DNA of 35,177 bases from Chitinophagaceae bacterium (GTDB taxonomy: Bacteria; Bacteroidota; Bacteroidia; Chitinophagales; Chitinophagaceae). Made by a program: the position numbers and the translations under genes. Location: positions 1 to 35,177 of the forward strand of contig JAGQWM010000026.1 in the NCBI GenBank assembly GCA_020437365.1, in the 5' to 3' direction. Positions within the stretch are counted from its first letter, which is position 1, and the number at the start of each line of letters is the position of its first letter. Shown here piece after piece: positions 8,799 through 17,304 of the stretch. The notes beneath the pieces were generated by a model that was given only the letters and a program-made list of their open reading frames with translations, was not told the origin of the DNA and did no database searches.

Positions 8799-9440
8799 TT
8801 ATTTGAAATTTCTCAATACACTGATTAAATTTTCATCTTCCAAAACTTTCCCTGAAAATAAAGAAGTAAGCGTAGCACTGCCAGTATCATTTACACCGCG
8901 ACAAGCAATACAATGATGGCTGGCTTTGATAGCAACGCCAATATCATCTGTGTGTAAATGTAATTGCAGTTCGTCCATTATTTGTTTTGTCAATCGTTCC
9001 TGCACTTGCGGGCGACGAGCAAAATAATCGACTATACGGTGCAACTTGGACAAACCAATGATTTTTTCTTTGGGGAAATAAGCAATGTTGACTTTCCCTT
9101 TAAATGGTAAGAAATGATGCTCACAAACCGAGGAAAATGGAATATTCAATTCTACCAACGAAGTATGATAATTAAAGTCGTTATTGAATACTGTAATGTG
9201 AGGTTTATTTGCGGGTTCTAAGCCACGAAACAATTCATTCACGTACATTTTTGCCACTCGGTGGGGCGTTTCTTGTAAACTGTCGTTTGTTAAATCCAAA
9301 CCCAGGATTTCCATAATATGTGCAAAATGACGGGTAATGGCGGCAATCTTTTGATCTTGTGCATTTTTGGTTTCCCCTGCGGGTACCAGTAGCATTTCGT
9401 TTTCAGGGTTTACCATTTTCGGAATTTTATGCAGATTCAT
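8799..9440 (-). CDS. folE: GTP cyclohydrolase I
   Basis: Converts GTP to 7,8-dihydroneopterin triphosphate, the first step of folate and tetrahydropterin synthesis; works as a homodecamer in the cytoplasm. Zinc ligands are visible as Cys106 and His109 in SVCEHHFLPF and Cys177 in HHCIACRGV. The signature IIGLSKLHRIVDYFARRPQVQ is intact. Length of 213 aa is close to the E. coli enzyme, with a short variable N-terminus. It is divergent from the ECF sigma gene, and the 119-nt gap holds a perfect palindrome at 9500-9517. Assignment is secure. Confidence 0.97.
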   Translation of the reverse strand: MNLHKIPKMVNPENEMLLVPAGETKNAQDQKIAAITRHFAHIMEILGLDLTNDSLQETPHRVAKMYVNELFRGLEPANKPHITVFNNDFNYHTSLVELNIPFSSVCEHHFLPFKGKVNIAYFPKEKIIGLSKLHRIVDYFARRPQVQERLTKQIMDELQLHLHTDDIGVAIKASHHCIACRGVNDTGSATLTSLFSGKVLEDENLISVLRNFK

Positions 9441-9499
9441 AGTTAAATATTTATTTTTTTATACATTTTTCAAAGATTAGAGTAAATATTTTACATGAG

Positions 9500-9517
9500 G
9501 TTACAAAAATTTGTAAC
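9500..9517. promoter_or_regulatory. Perfect inverted repeat between folE and the ECF sigma gene
   Basis: GTTACAAA-AA-TTTGTAAC is a perfect palindrome with 8-nt arms and a 2-nt centre. It is 42 nt upstream of the sigma-factor start and 59 nt upstream of the folE start. The dyad size fits a dimeric helix-turn-helix regulator such as a Crp/Fnr or TetR type. No regulator of that kind is encoded beside it, so the binding protein is unknown. The TTTG of the right arm could also serve as a -33 element. Confidence 0.55.
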
Positions 9518-9559
9518 TTTTATCAACTTCTGTACTCTATAATTAAAATAAAAGGAATA

Positions 9560-10228
9560 ATGAATACCATACAAAACAAAGAACATACGGATCAAAGAAT
9601 TGAAGAACATGAATTAATCAAAAAAATACTTGGTGGTGAGAAGGAATTGTATGAGATATTAATTCGGAGGTACAACCAAAAACTTTACCGTGCCATCCGA
9701 AGTTATTTGATTAATGAAGCTGACATTGAAGATTCAATGCAAAACAGTTATATAAATGCTTATACCCATTTGCAACAATTCAGGCATGATGCTTCTTTTT
9801 CTACCTGGTTGATACGCATTGGCATTAATGAAGCATTGGCGAAGTTGAAAGAAAAAAAGAAATTTTTAACCCACGTTGATACTTCATATCCTGATACCGT
9901 CAAAACTGTGGACATTACAGATTACAAACAATTAAACCCGCAAGAGCAAATGATACGTCAAGAATCAAAATATCTCCTGGAAACAGCTATCGACAGCTTG
10001 CAGTCGAAATACAAAATTGTTTATATATTGAAAGAACTGGAAGAAATGAGCTTACAGGAAATTGCCGATACTTTAAAATTAACGGTTTCCAATGTCAAGG
10101 TCAGGTTGCACCGATCGAAGGAAATGTTGAAATCAAAATTGTTGGAAAACTCCAATACAAATAATGTATTCGAATTTGGCAACAGCCGTTGCGATAGATT
10201 AACCGCTGCTGTCATGCATAAAATTTAA
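9560..10228 (+). CDS. ECF-type RNA polymerase sigma factor
   Basis: 222-aa sigma-70 family factor of the extracytoplasmic-function class. Region 2 covers about residues 25-95 (YEILIRRYNQKLYRAIRSYL, IEDSMQNSYINAYTHLQQF, ASFSTWLIRIGINEA). Region 4 covers about 140-195 with a clear helix-turn-helix (MSLQEIADTLKLTVSNVKVRLHR, split by the turn after LKLT). A short C-terminal tail with one Cys (FEFGNSRCDRLTAAVM) extends past region 4. No anti-sigma gene is adjacent; instead an FNR-type reductase starts 4 nt after the stop and is surely cotranscribed. The palindrome at 9500-9517 is its likely control site. Target regulon unknown. Confidence 0.93.
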   Translation: MNTIQNKEHTDQRIEEHELIKKILGGEKELYEILIRRYNQKLYRAIRSYLINEADIEDSMQNSYINAYTHLQQFRHDASFSTWLIRIGINEALAKLKEKKKFLTHVDTSYPDTVKTVDITDYKQLNPQEQMIRQESKYLLETAIDSLQSKYKIVYILKELEEMSLQEIADTLKLTVSNVKVRLHRSKEMLKSKLLENSNTNNVFEFGNSRCDRLTAAVMHKI

Positions 10229-10232
10229 TGAA

Positions 10233-10898
10233 ATGGAAAAAATAAAAATCTTAAAAAAAGAAAATGCTACGCATGATGTGGTTCACCTGGTGACCGAAAA
10301 ACCGGAAAATATTCAATACAAACCCGGGCAGGCGGTTGATATTGCCATCGACAATCCAACCTGGAAGAACGAAATCAGGCCGTTCACTTTTACTTCTTTA
10401 CCGGAAGATGATCACCTTGAATTTCACATTAAAACCTATCCCGACCATAATGGTGTTACAGAACAAATCGGCCAATTGAAAGCCGGAGATCATTTATTAA
10501 TCGGGGAAGTTTTTGGCGATATTGCTTACAAAGATGAAGGTATTTTTCTGGCAGGTGGCGCCGGTATTACGCCTTTTATCGCCATATTAAAAGATTTGAA
10601 ACGAAAAAATAAAATCGGGAACAATAAATTACTTTTTGCCAATAAAAAAGAAATTGACATCGTAGAATCAGCATTCTTCCGTGACTTGTTGCATAAGAAC
10701 TTTATTAATATTTTATCAGACGAAGATAAACCCGGTTATGAGAAAGGCTTTATCTCCCGTGCTATCATTGAAAAATATAAAGACATTGCGCAGCCCTATT
10801 ATTATCTCTGCGGGCCTCCGCCAATGATGGACGCCGTCACAAAACACCTTGTAGATATGGACGTTGCTGAATCCTATATTATTAAAGAGGCGTTTTAA
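10233..10898 (+). CDS. Ferredoxin/flavodoxin-NAD(P)+ reductase-like flavoprotein
   Basis: 221-aa FNR-superfamily protein with an N-terminal FAD-binding barrel and a C-terminal NAD(P)-binding domain. Visible motifs: RPFTFTSLP (FAD-binding RxFTxTS, about residue 50), FLAGGAGITPFIAIL (pyrophosphate-binding GxGxxP loop, about 107-121) and YYLCGPPPMMDAV (C-terminal CGPPxM, about 189-201). There is no fused 2Fe-2S or globin domain, so it must pass electrons to or from a separate partner. It lies 4 nt after the sigma gene, an arrangement suggesting a redox link between the two. Partner protein is not in the window. Confidence 0.9.
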   Translation: MEKIKILKKENATHDVVHLVTEKPENIQYKPGQAVDIAIDNPTWKNEIRPFTFTSLPEDDHLEFHIKTYPDHNGVTEQIGQLKAGDHLLIGEVFGDIAYKDEGIFLAGGAGITPFIAILKDLKRKNKIGNNKLLFANKKEIDIVESAFFRDLLHKNFINILSDEDKPGYEKGFISRAIIEKYKDIAQPYYYLCGPPPMMDAVTKHLVDMDVAESYIIKEAF

Positions 10899-10911
10899 AA
10901 TTTTCTGCCGG

Positions 10912-10944
10912 TTGTATTTGAAAGAATGGAAAGTAATATCTTTA
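10912..10944 (+). promoter_or_regulatory. Possible promoter for the proline-iminopeptidase-like lipoprotein gene
   Basis: TTG at 10912-10914, a 22-nt spacer and TATCTTTA at 10937-10944 (one mismatch to TAnnTTTG) lie just after the reductase stop. The expected start of transcription is about 35-40 nt upstream of the ATG at 10987. It is a weak match and read-through from the sigma/reductase transcript is also possible. Confidence 0.35.
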
Positions 10945-10986
10945 AGTGGCCTTTTAATTCTTTCCTGTATTTTAAATGCTACTGCC

Positions 10987-12039
10987 ATGAAAAAACTGCT
11001 ACCGTTTCTTGTATGCTTATTAATAATTGTAAGCTGCAAAAATGCTACAACTAAAAAAGAAGTATCCACAACTGAAACAAATAATTATCTTGATTATTCG
11101 GGTATGGATGATGCCTGGAGTGGCGGCGTCAAAATGATACCGATTGAAACACCTTTCGGAAAATTCAATGTATGGACGAAACGTGTCGGTAATAATCCTG
11201 CTATGAAAGTTTTACTACTGCATGGTGGCCCCGGTGCTACACATGAATATTTTGAATGTTTTGATTCTTTTTTCCCAAAAGCCGGTATTGAATATTATTA
11301 TTATGACCAATTGGAATCTGCCTATAGCGACCAACCCAATGATAAACGTTTGTGGAGTGTAGATCGGTATGTGGATGAAGTGGAACAGGTACGCAAAGCA
11401 TTGAAGCTGGACAATAGTAATTTTTATGTGTTGGGACATTCCTGGGGCGGCATTCTTGCCATGTCTTATGCATTGAAATATCCACAAAATTTAAAAGGAT
11501 TAATTATTTCAAACATGGTTTCATCGGCGCCGGCTTACACCAAATATGCGAACGAAGTATTGGCTCCGCAAATGGATACAGCCGTGCTTGATTCCATCAG
11601 GAGTTTTGAAAAAAAAGGAGATTACAGCAATCCAAAATACTTGTCCCTGGTGGAACAAAATTATTATCCTCAACATATTTTAAGGAGGCCTTTGGATAAA
11701 TGGCCCAATCCTGTAGTCCGGTCATTTGCCCATATAAATCCCAATTTCTATGTTACGATGCAAGGCCCGAGTGAATTTGGCATGGCCGGAAATCCGAAAT
11801 TAAAAGATTGGGATGTTACGGATCAGTTGTCCAATATTGCTGTTCCTACTTTAGTGATTGGCGGCACTTACGATACGATGGACCCAAAATTTATGGAGAT
11901 GATGGCCAAAAAATTACAGCATGGCCGTTTCTTACTTTGTCCACAGGGAAGCCACCTGTCTATGTACGATGACCAACAAACTTATTTCAATGGTTTGATT
12001 CAATTTATTAAAGACGTGGACCGGGGAAGAATGAAATAG
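10987..12039 (+). CDS. Proline iminopeptidase-like alpha/beta-hydrolase lipoprotein (peptidase S33)
   Basis: 350-aa S33-family hydrolase, probably cleaving N-terminal proline from short peptides. The signal ends in a lipobox (LLIIVSCKN, Cys about residue 17), so the enzyme should be membrane-anchored outside the cytoplasm. Oxyanion motif HGGPG begins at His79. The triad is Ser152 in GHSWGG, Asp296 in GGTYDTMDP and His323 in QGSHLSM. The ATG chosen is the one giving the lipoprotein signal; the open frame extends upstream into the reductase gene but that part is not protein-like. Proline preference is inferred from family resemblance; a general aminopeptidase or amide hydrolase is possible. Confidence 0.9.
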   Translation: MKKLLPFLVCLLIIVSCKNATTKKEVSTTETNNYLDYSGMDDAWSGGVKMIPIETPFGKFNVWTKRVGNNPAMKVLLLHGGPGATHEYFECFDSFFPKAGIEYYYYDQLESAYSDQPNDKRLWSVDRYVDEVEQVRKALKLDNSNFYVLGHSWGGILAMSYALKYPQNLKGLIISNMVSSAPAYTKYANEVLAPQMDTAVLDSIRSFEKKGDYSNPKYLSLVEQNYYPQHILRRPLDKWPNPVVRSFAHINPNFYVTMQGPSEFGMAGNPKLKDWDVTDQLSNIAVPTLVIGGTYDTMDPKFMEMMAKKLQHGRFLLCPQGSHLSMYDDQQTYFNGLIQFIKDVDRGRMK

Positions 12040-12230
12040 TATTTTATCATAACGTCCTGCATATAAATCCTGTTTTCTACATCGCAGTAAAAAATATTTA
12101 TTGAGTAGTTTTTAGTTTCCTGATAATCGAACTTGTTTTCAAAAACTTCGTTAAGTCTTATTGAAAAAATTGAAGGTTTCATATAAAACAAAACTTATTG
12201 CTTACATTTAAGGTCGAACCTTTGCTTCAT

Positions 12231-12251
12231 AGTAACCGTTCATTTGTTACT
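12231..12251. repeat. Short inverted repeat upstream of the glutamate-synthase-like gene
   Basis: AGTAAC, 9 nt, GTTACT forms a perfect 6-nt dyad ending 17 nt before the ATG at 12269. It shares a GTTAC core with the larger palindrome at 9500-9517. Arms this short can arise by chance in AT-rich DNA, so an operator role is only a possibility. The rest of the 229-nt gap 12040-12268 shows no other structure that I can support. Confidence 0.25.
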
Positions 12252-12268
12252 ATAAAATTTTTTACGAC

Positions 12269-13813
12269 ATGAAACCCCGACAAATCTTTTTGCTCCTTTC
12301 TTTTATTATTCTCGCAGCCATCGCCGGTATTTATTTTATATGGAAACCGGTTTTATGGTTTTTAATTTTATTTGCGCCCATCATCTTAATTGGCATCAGG
12401 GATATTTTTCAAACGAAACATGCCATCAAAAGAAATTTTCCTGTCATTGGCAATTTCAGGTACATGCTGGAAAAAGTACGGCCGGAGATTATGCAATATT
12501 TTGTAGAAACGGATACAGAAGGCCGTCCGATTAATCGTTTGCATCGTTCATTGATTTACCAACGTGCCAAAAAAGTAAATGACACTACGCCTTTCGGTAC
12601 ACAAATGAATGTATATGAAATTGGTTATGAATGGATGGACCATTCCATTTATGCCATCAACAACGCCGACCTGGAACATGAACCACGTATTCTTGTTGGC
12701 GGAAAAAATTGTAAACAACCCTATTCTGCCAGCATTTTAAATATTTCGGCGATGAGTTTCGGAGCCCTCAGCAAAAACGCTGTACTGGCTATGAATACCG
12801 GAGCTAAAATGGGCCGCTTTGCTCACAATACCGGCGAAGGCGGTTGTAGTCCTTATCATCGACAACCCGGTGGCGATTTGATTTGGCAAATTGGTACCGG
12901 ATATTTTGGTTGCAGAACCAAAGAAGGAAATTTTGACGAAGAAAGTTTTCGGGAAACAGCTTGTCTCGACAATGTCAAAATGATTGAAATAAAAATTTCA
13001 CAAGGAGCCAAACCCGGACACGGCGGCGTTTTACCCGGTGTAAAAAATACAGAAGAAATAGCAGCTATCCGGCATGTAGAACCACATACTGATGTATTAT
13101 CGCCACCGGGACATACCGCATTTAAAGATGCTGAAGGATTGATGCATTTTATACAACGCCTCAGAGAATTGACTGATGGCAAACCCATTGGTTTTAAACT
13201 TTGCGTGGGAAAAAAATCCGAATTCATTGATATCTGTAAAGCCATGTTGAAGACAGGCATTCAGCCGGATTTCATAACCATTGATGGTGGTGAAGGCGGT
13301 ACCGGTGCTGCGCCGATAGAGTTTTCAAATTCATTGGGCATGCCATTAAGAGACGGTTTGATTTTCGCCATCGATACTTTAAGAGGTTATGATTTGAAAA
13401 AAGATATTCGTGTTATAGCTTCCGGAAAAGTATTCAGTGGATTTCATATTGCCCGCTTGATTGCCATGGGTGCCGATATGGTAAACAGTGCCCGTGCCAT
13501 GATGATGGCTACCGGATGTATCCAGGCTTTGCAATGCAATACCAATACCTGCCCGACCGGTGTGGCTACACAAGATAAAAGTTTAATGAAAGGACTTGTG
13601 GTAAAAGATAAAGCGGTGAGAGTGGCTAATTTTCATGAGGAAACGGTCAAAAGTTTTATAGAACTAATGGCTGCTACCGGTGTCAGAAAACCATTCGATT
13701 TAAAAAGAGAGCATATCAACCGCCGCGTCGAAATGGACAAAGTAATGAAATATAGCGAAATGTATCCCGATGTGGAAGAAGGAGTTTACTTGAAAACTTC
13801 ATCCGTCGTTTAA
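12269..13813 (+). CDS. FMN-binding glutamate synthase family protein, membrane-anchored
   Basis: 514-aa protein equivalent to the FMN/iron-sulfur synthase domain of glutamate synthase, without the glutaminase domain. Two hydrophobic segments at residues 5-22 and 26-42 anchor it in the membrane. The barrel follows with AMSFGALSKNAVLAM, GEGGCSPYH, ISQGAKPGHGG and the FMN-site stretch ITIDGGEGGTGAAP. Cys417, Cys423 and Cys428 form Cx5Cx4C, the 3Fe-4S pattern of GltB, followed by CPTGVATQD. Without a glutaminase domain it may use ammonia, or act on another substrate; such stand-alone proteins are common and mostly uncharacterised. Its stop overlaps the CHAT gene stop by 4 nt (TTAA). Confidence 0.92.
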   Translation: MKPRQIFLLLSFIILAAIAGIYFIWKPVLWFLILFAPIILIGIRDIFQTKHAIKRNFPVIGNFRYMLEKVRPEIMQYFVETDTEGRPINRLHRSLIYQRAKKVNDTTPFGTQMNVYEIGYEWMDHSIYAINNADLEHEPRILVGGKNCKQPYSASILNISAMSFGALSKNAVLAMNTGAKMGRFAHNTGEGGCSPYHRQPGGDLIWQIGTGYFGCRTKEGNFDEESFRETACLDNVKMIEIKISQGAKPGHGGVLPGVKNTEEIAAIRHVEPHTDVLSPPGHTAFKDAEGLMHFIQRLRELTDGKPIGFKLCVGKKSEFIDICKAMLKTGIQPDFITIDGGEGGTGAAPIEFSNSLGMPLRDGLIFAIDTLRGYDLKKDIRVIASGKVFSGFHIARLIAMGADMVNSARAMMMATGCIQALQCNTNTCPTGVATQDKSLMKGLVVKDKAVRVANFHEETVKSFIELMAATGVRKPFDLKREHINRRVEMDKVMKYSEMYPDVEEGVYLKTSSVV

Positions 13814-16659
13814 TTTTCCATCATAACGAATGCACCCCAATACAGAGGTTGTTGCAAGGTGGTCATTAATTGCAACTGTGCATCCCGAAAAGCCTTTTGC
13901 TTATTGTCATCTTTCATCAGGTTTTTGTAGAAATTATTCATCAGTTGTTGCGTTGCTTTATCATCTACTTTCCATAAACTCATAATGATGGCATCGGCAC
14001 CGGCGACAAGAAAAGCCCTTTGCAAACCATACACACCTTCACCGGCTTTGACTTCGCCTAAACCAGTTTCGCAGGCACTGAGCACTACGAGGTCTGTCCC
14101 TGTCAAATCCAAATTCATGGCTTCATAAGAAGTAATAATTCCGTTGTTGTTATTTTCCAAACCGGGTTTTAGTTGATCGGCTTCAGCTGCACCTGTCAAC
14201 ATTAAGCCTGACCTCAGTAAAACATTGTCTTTGGCAAAATCCTTGTGCACACCAATGGGCCAACTGGTATTGGTTACGTCTTTCAAAAAATAACCATGCG
14301 TAGCAATATGCAGAATAGAAATTTCTTTGGCTGATTTTAAATTAGATTCCGTCGCTTCCTGTTGCATTAACTCAGCTACCTGATACCCTGAAGTTTTCAA
14401 AACTTTATTGATTTCTTCTACTTCCACTTTGGTTCCCGGCAAAGCTACCAAGACACCTTTTCCATAATCAGGAAACCCTATCAGTGTGGCCTTTTTATTA
14501 TTTACAGCTAATTTTTCTGAATTCCGTTTTAATATATCCCGCGGATTACTGAGTAAAACAAAATTGTATTGTTGTATTAAAAAATCGCCACCAACAGGTT
14601 TTAGTGTATTCAAATTGACCTGGTCATACACACCGTCTAATGATAAATAAACTGTCTTCTTATTTTCCAATTTTGCAGCAAAAGGTTGCCAGAAATAGGC
14701 ATAAGATTTTTCATCCTTTATTTTATTTTTCATCATCACCCTGTATGTCCTGGCTCGTTGGTCTTCAAGATTGTCGCCATCATCAATCACCACAACTTGC
14801 GGATTGGATTGATCATTCGTCACAACTAAACCTACATACCGACAACTATTTGTCAAAACGCCATCAAATTTTTGCAAGCGAATGATTTCTACTAATGCTT
14901 CATCGCCACCTAATTTCGATTGAATTTCATTGTAATTAATTTTTTCGCTGAAATAAAAATTGGCAAAAGCGGTAGAATTTTCTGACAATCGCTTTTCCAT
15001 ATTGTTCACTTCATTTTCCAATGAATCAATATTTACATTTTGTTCTTCTAAATCTTTCTTAGAATAAACATACAGCCGTGCCAGTTGTTCTTTATGGTCA
15101 ATCCAGTTAATATAATCACTCACCAATTGTTGGTCCTGGCTATGTAATATTTCTTTACTGATTTTTTCTGCCGAATTCAACAAAATACCTTTTGTGGCTA
15201 CCCTGTATGCAAATAAATCCTGTAGTATGGATTGATCTGTTGATTGGGCATCCAATGCAAAATTGTAAAATCGTTGAAACCGGGGTGATAACAAATCCCA
15301 ATATTTTGTTTTCTCCGCATCACTCATCGGCGCAAAATAATTATTGATAAAATCAATCGTTTTCTGCATCACAGTTTTATACAGAGGAATAGCTGCTGCT
15401 AAATCATTTTTTTTCCATAACAACAGTGCTTCATCTTCTTGCGATTGAACATACATGGGATGGTCAACACCCAAAGTTTGCTCACGGATTTGCAATGCTT
15501 GTTGTAATAATGGAGTAGCATCATCATACCGCTTTTTATACCGGTAAAAATTTCCCAAATCGCTGATGACTTTTGCATAAGCCGGACTCGATTCCCCCAA
15601 AGTGTTTTTGAAAATATCAGCTGATTGTTGCAGCATGCTCTCCACTTTTTCGTCCTGCTTCATCAACATGAGTAATACAGCATAATTGTTGAGCATTGTT
15701 GCTTTTTCTACCGAGTTGTTGGCCAGTTTTTTATCCAATTGCTGGTAAATTGATTCTGCTTTACTGTATTGATTCATCTGCTGGTAAAGCAATCCCATAT
15801 TCGATAAAAACTTTAATTCATTATTTGATTTTGATTGTGGTAATTGATCTATTAACTGCAACACATCGTTCAATAATTTGATAGCCGCTTCATAATTGCC
15901 CATTGTTTGAAAAAGCATGGCTTTATTGTTCAGCACAATTGCATAAGGCATCGTAGCCTGTTGGTTATTTTGTTTGATAATATTCACCGATTGCTCAAAT
16001 TCCTTTTCGGCTTCATTATACAAACCCAGGTTGTAATGCAAAACAGCATAGTTATTCAATGAAGAGGCAACAGCCATGGAGTTGGCGCCAAGCCTATTGG
16101 TTCTGAGTTGGAGTGCTTTGTCCGTATATTCATTGGCTAACTGAAAACGGCTGGTATTGGTATAGAGCAAACCAAGGCCGGCAATGGTTTTAAGATAATT
16201 GAGTTCGCCGGTACGACCCGACCTTTCGAAATAATATTTAGCAGCATTATATCTTTTTTCAGCAAAAACAAAACGGCCCATGGCATAAGCCGATTGTCCC
16301 ATTTGTAAATTGAGGTTGGCATTTTCTTCATCATCAAGGTCAAAATCCCTGTACATAGATTTTGCAATACCGCCAAGCCGCAAAAATTTGGCGCCAAAAC
16401 TACCCTTTCCTTTTACACCAAATAGCCCGGCATTATCGCTCACTAAAATCGCATAGTCTATATCGGTAGAATCAAAATCGGCTTTGATTCCTTCCAGTTC
16501 ATTCCTCGCTGTCTGGCGGGCTTTTTGTTTGGCTTCGTATTTCGCATTTTCTACTTCATACTTTGCCCGGTTTTTGACTTTGTCTTTTAATTTTTTTAAA
16601 ATTTGCGCCTGGCTTATGTTGGCCAAAAACAGGAAAAATAATAAGGAAAGAAATTTCAT
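13810..16659 (-). CDS. Secreted TPR-CHAT domain protein
   Basis: 949-aa protein with a cleavable signal (residues 1-19, ending ISQAQ). A basic helix-rich stretch follows (about 20-55). Tetratricopeptide repeats cover about 110-430, with several recognisable units (SLNNYAVLHYNLGLYNEAEKE is one, NNKAMLFQTMGNYEAAIKLL another). A predicted coiled-coil or helical linker spans about 470-590. The C-terminal CHAT caspase-like peptidase domain covers about 690-949, with catalytic His788 in LHIATHGYF and Cys863 in LSACETGLGEV. Both catalytic residues are kept, so it should be active. Cleavage target unknown; TPRs probably bind partner proteins. It is convergent with the glutamate-synthase-like gene and divergent from a small secreted orphan. 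Confidence 0.93.
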   Translation of the reverse strand: MKFLSLLFFLFLANISQAQILKKLKDKVKNRAKYEVENAKYEAKQKARQTARNELEGIKADFDSTDIDYAILVSDNAGLFGVKGKGSFGAKFLRLGGIAKSMYRDFDLDDEENANLNLQMGQSAYAMGRFVFAEKRYNAAKYYFERSGRTGELNYLKTIAGLGLLYTNTSRFQLANEYTDKALQLRTNRLGANSMAVASSLNNYAVLHYNLGLYNEAEKEFEQSVNIIKQNNQQATMPYAIVLNNKAMLFQTMGNYEAAIKLLNDVLQLIDQLPQSKSNNELKFLSNMGLLYQQMNQYSKAESIYQQLDKKLANNSVEKATMLNNYAVLLMLMKQDEKVESMLQQSADIFKNTLGESSPAYAKVISDLGNFYRYKKRYDDATPLLQQALQIREQTLGVDHPMYVQSQEDEALLLWKKNDLAAAIPLYKTVMQKTIDFINNYFAPMSDAEKTKYWDLLSPRFQRFYNFALDAQSTDQSILQDLFAYRVATKGILLNSAEKISKEILHSQDQQLVSDYINWIDHKEQLARLYVYSKKDLEEQNVNIDSLENEVNNMEKRLSENSTAFANFYFSEKINYNEIQSKLGGDEALVEIIRLQKFDGVLTNSCRYVGLVVTNDQSNPQVVVIDDGDNLEDQRARTYRVMMKNKIKDEKSYAYFWQPFAAKLENKKTVYLSLDGVYDQVNLNTLKPVGGDFLIQQYNFVLLSNPRDILKRNSEKLAVNNKKATLIGFPDYGKGVLVALPGTKVEVEEINKVLKTSGYQVAELMQQEATESNLKSAKEISILHIATHGYFLKDVTNTSWPIGVHKDFAKDNVLLRSGLMLTGAAEADQLKPGLENNNNGIITSYEAMNLDLTGTDLVVLSACETGLGEVKAGEGVYGLQRAFLVAGADAIIMSLWKVDDKATQQLMNNFYKNLMKDDNKQKAFRDAQLQLMTTLQQPLYWGAFVMMEN

Positions 16660-16836
16660 GGTATTGATAGTTGGATGTTAAGGTAAAATGGTCGTCTAAG
16701 TTACATTATATTTTACAAATCTATTGTTGGATGCTTCTCCGCAGCAATTCGTTGCCACCTAAATAAATAATAAATAAATATCATTTTATTTTCAGAATGC
16801 CGTCTTTTGTATATCTTACAATTTAAAACAAATCAA

Positions 16837-17304
16837 ATGAAAAAAATATTTCTTATTTGCACACTGGTAGTTTTATCATTCAATGGTTTTTCACAAACCT
16901 GTGAAGAAAGGGAACCAACTATGTTAACGATGATTGGAGGCATTTCCGCAGGCATGATTTACAATACATATCAATTAATAAATTCAGTCAAAGAAGGTTT
17001 TTCTAATAAAATATATTCAAATAATCAAGTAGAAAAACTCATGAATTCGCAAAGAGGTATGATTGATTATTTAACAAAATCAATGGATAGTGCCATCCAA
17101 AAAAATACATTTATCCATAATGACGATAAAGAGTATGTCAACTCAATGGTTGATATTTTGATGGGTTTATTTCAACAAGCTACATTGATGATTGACCTCT
17201 CAGCCAATAACAATACGTCGAATGCAGATAAATATGAAAAACAAAGGAAGAGTAATTGGGATAAAATAAGTAATATCTTAGGTTTTAATGATGATGATAA
17301 TTAA
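16837..17304 (+). CDS. Small secreted protein of unknown function
   Basis: 155-aa protein with a clear signal peptide (MKKIFLICTLVVLSFNGFSQ), followed by a mostly helical acidic-polar chain. No family is recognised. Features: one Cys just after the cleavage site, a hydrophobic glycine-rich stretch (MLTMIGGISAGMIYNTYQL, about residues 29-47) that could be a membrane-associated helix, and a charged C-terminus ending in four acidic residues among FNDDDN. The ATG chosen gives the signal peptide; ten further in-frame codons upstream do not look coding. Its stop overlaps the convergent TlpA-like gene by 4 nt (TTAA). Its divergent neighbour is the secreted CHAT protein. Confidence 0.75.
   Translation: MKKIFLICTLVVLSFNGFSQTCEEREPTMLTMIGGISAGMIYNTYQLINSVKEGFSNKIYSNNQVEKLMNSQRGMIDYLTKSMDSAIQKNTFIHNDDKEYVNSMVDILMGLFQQATLMIDLSANNNTSNADKYEKQRKSNWDKISNILGFNDDDN

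Noticed and set aside
14640..14885. Antisense frames within the CHAT gene and in other long genes
   Set aside because: They lie inside strongly supported genes and show no family resemblance or start signals.
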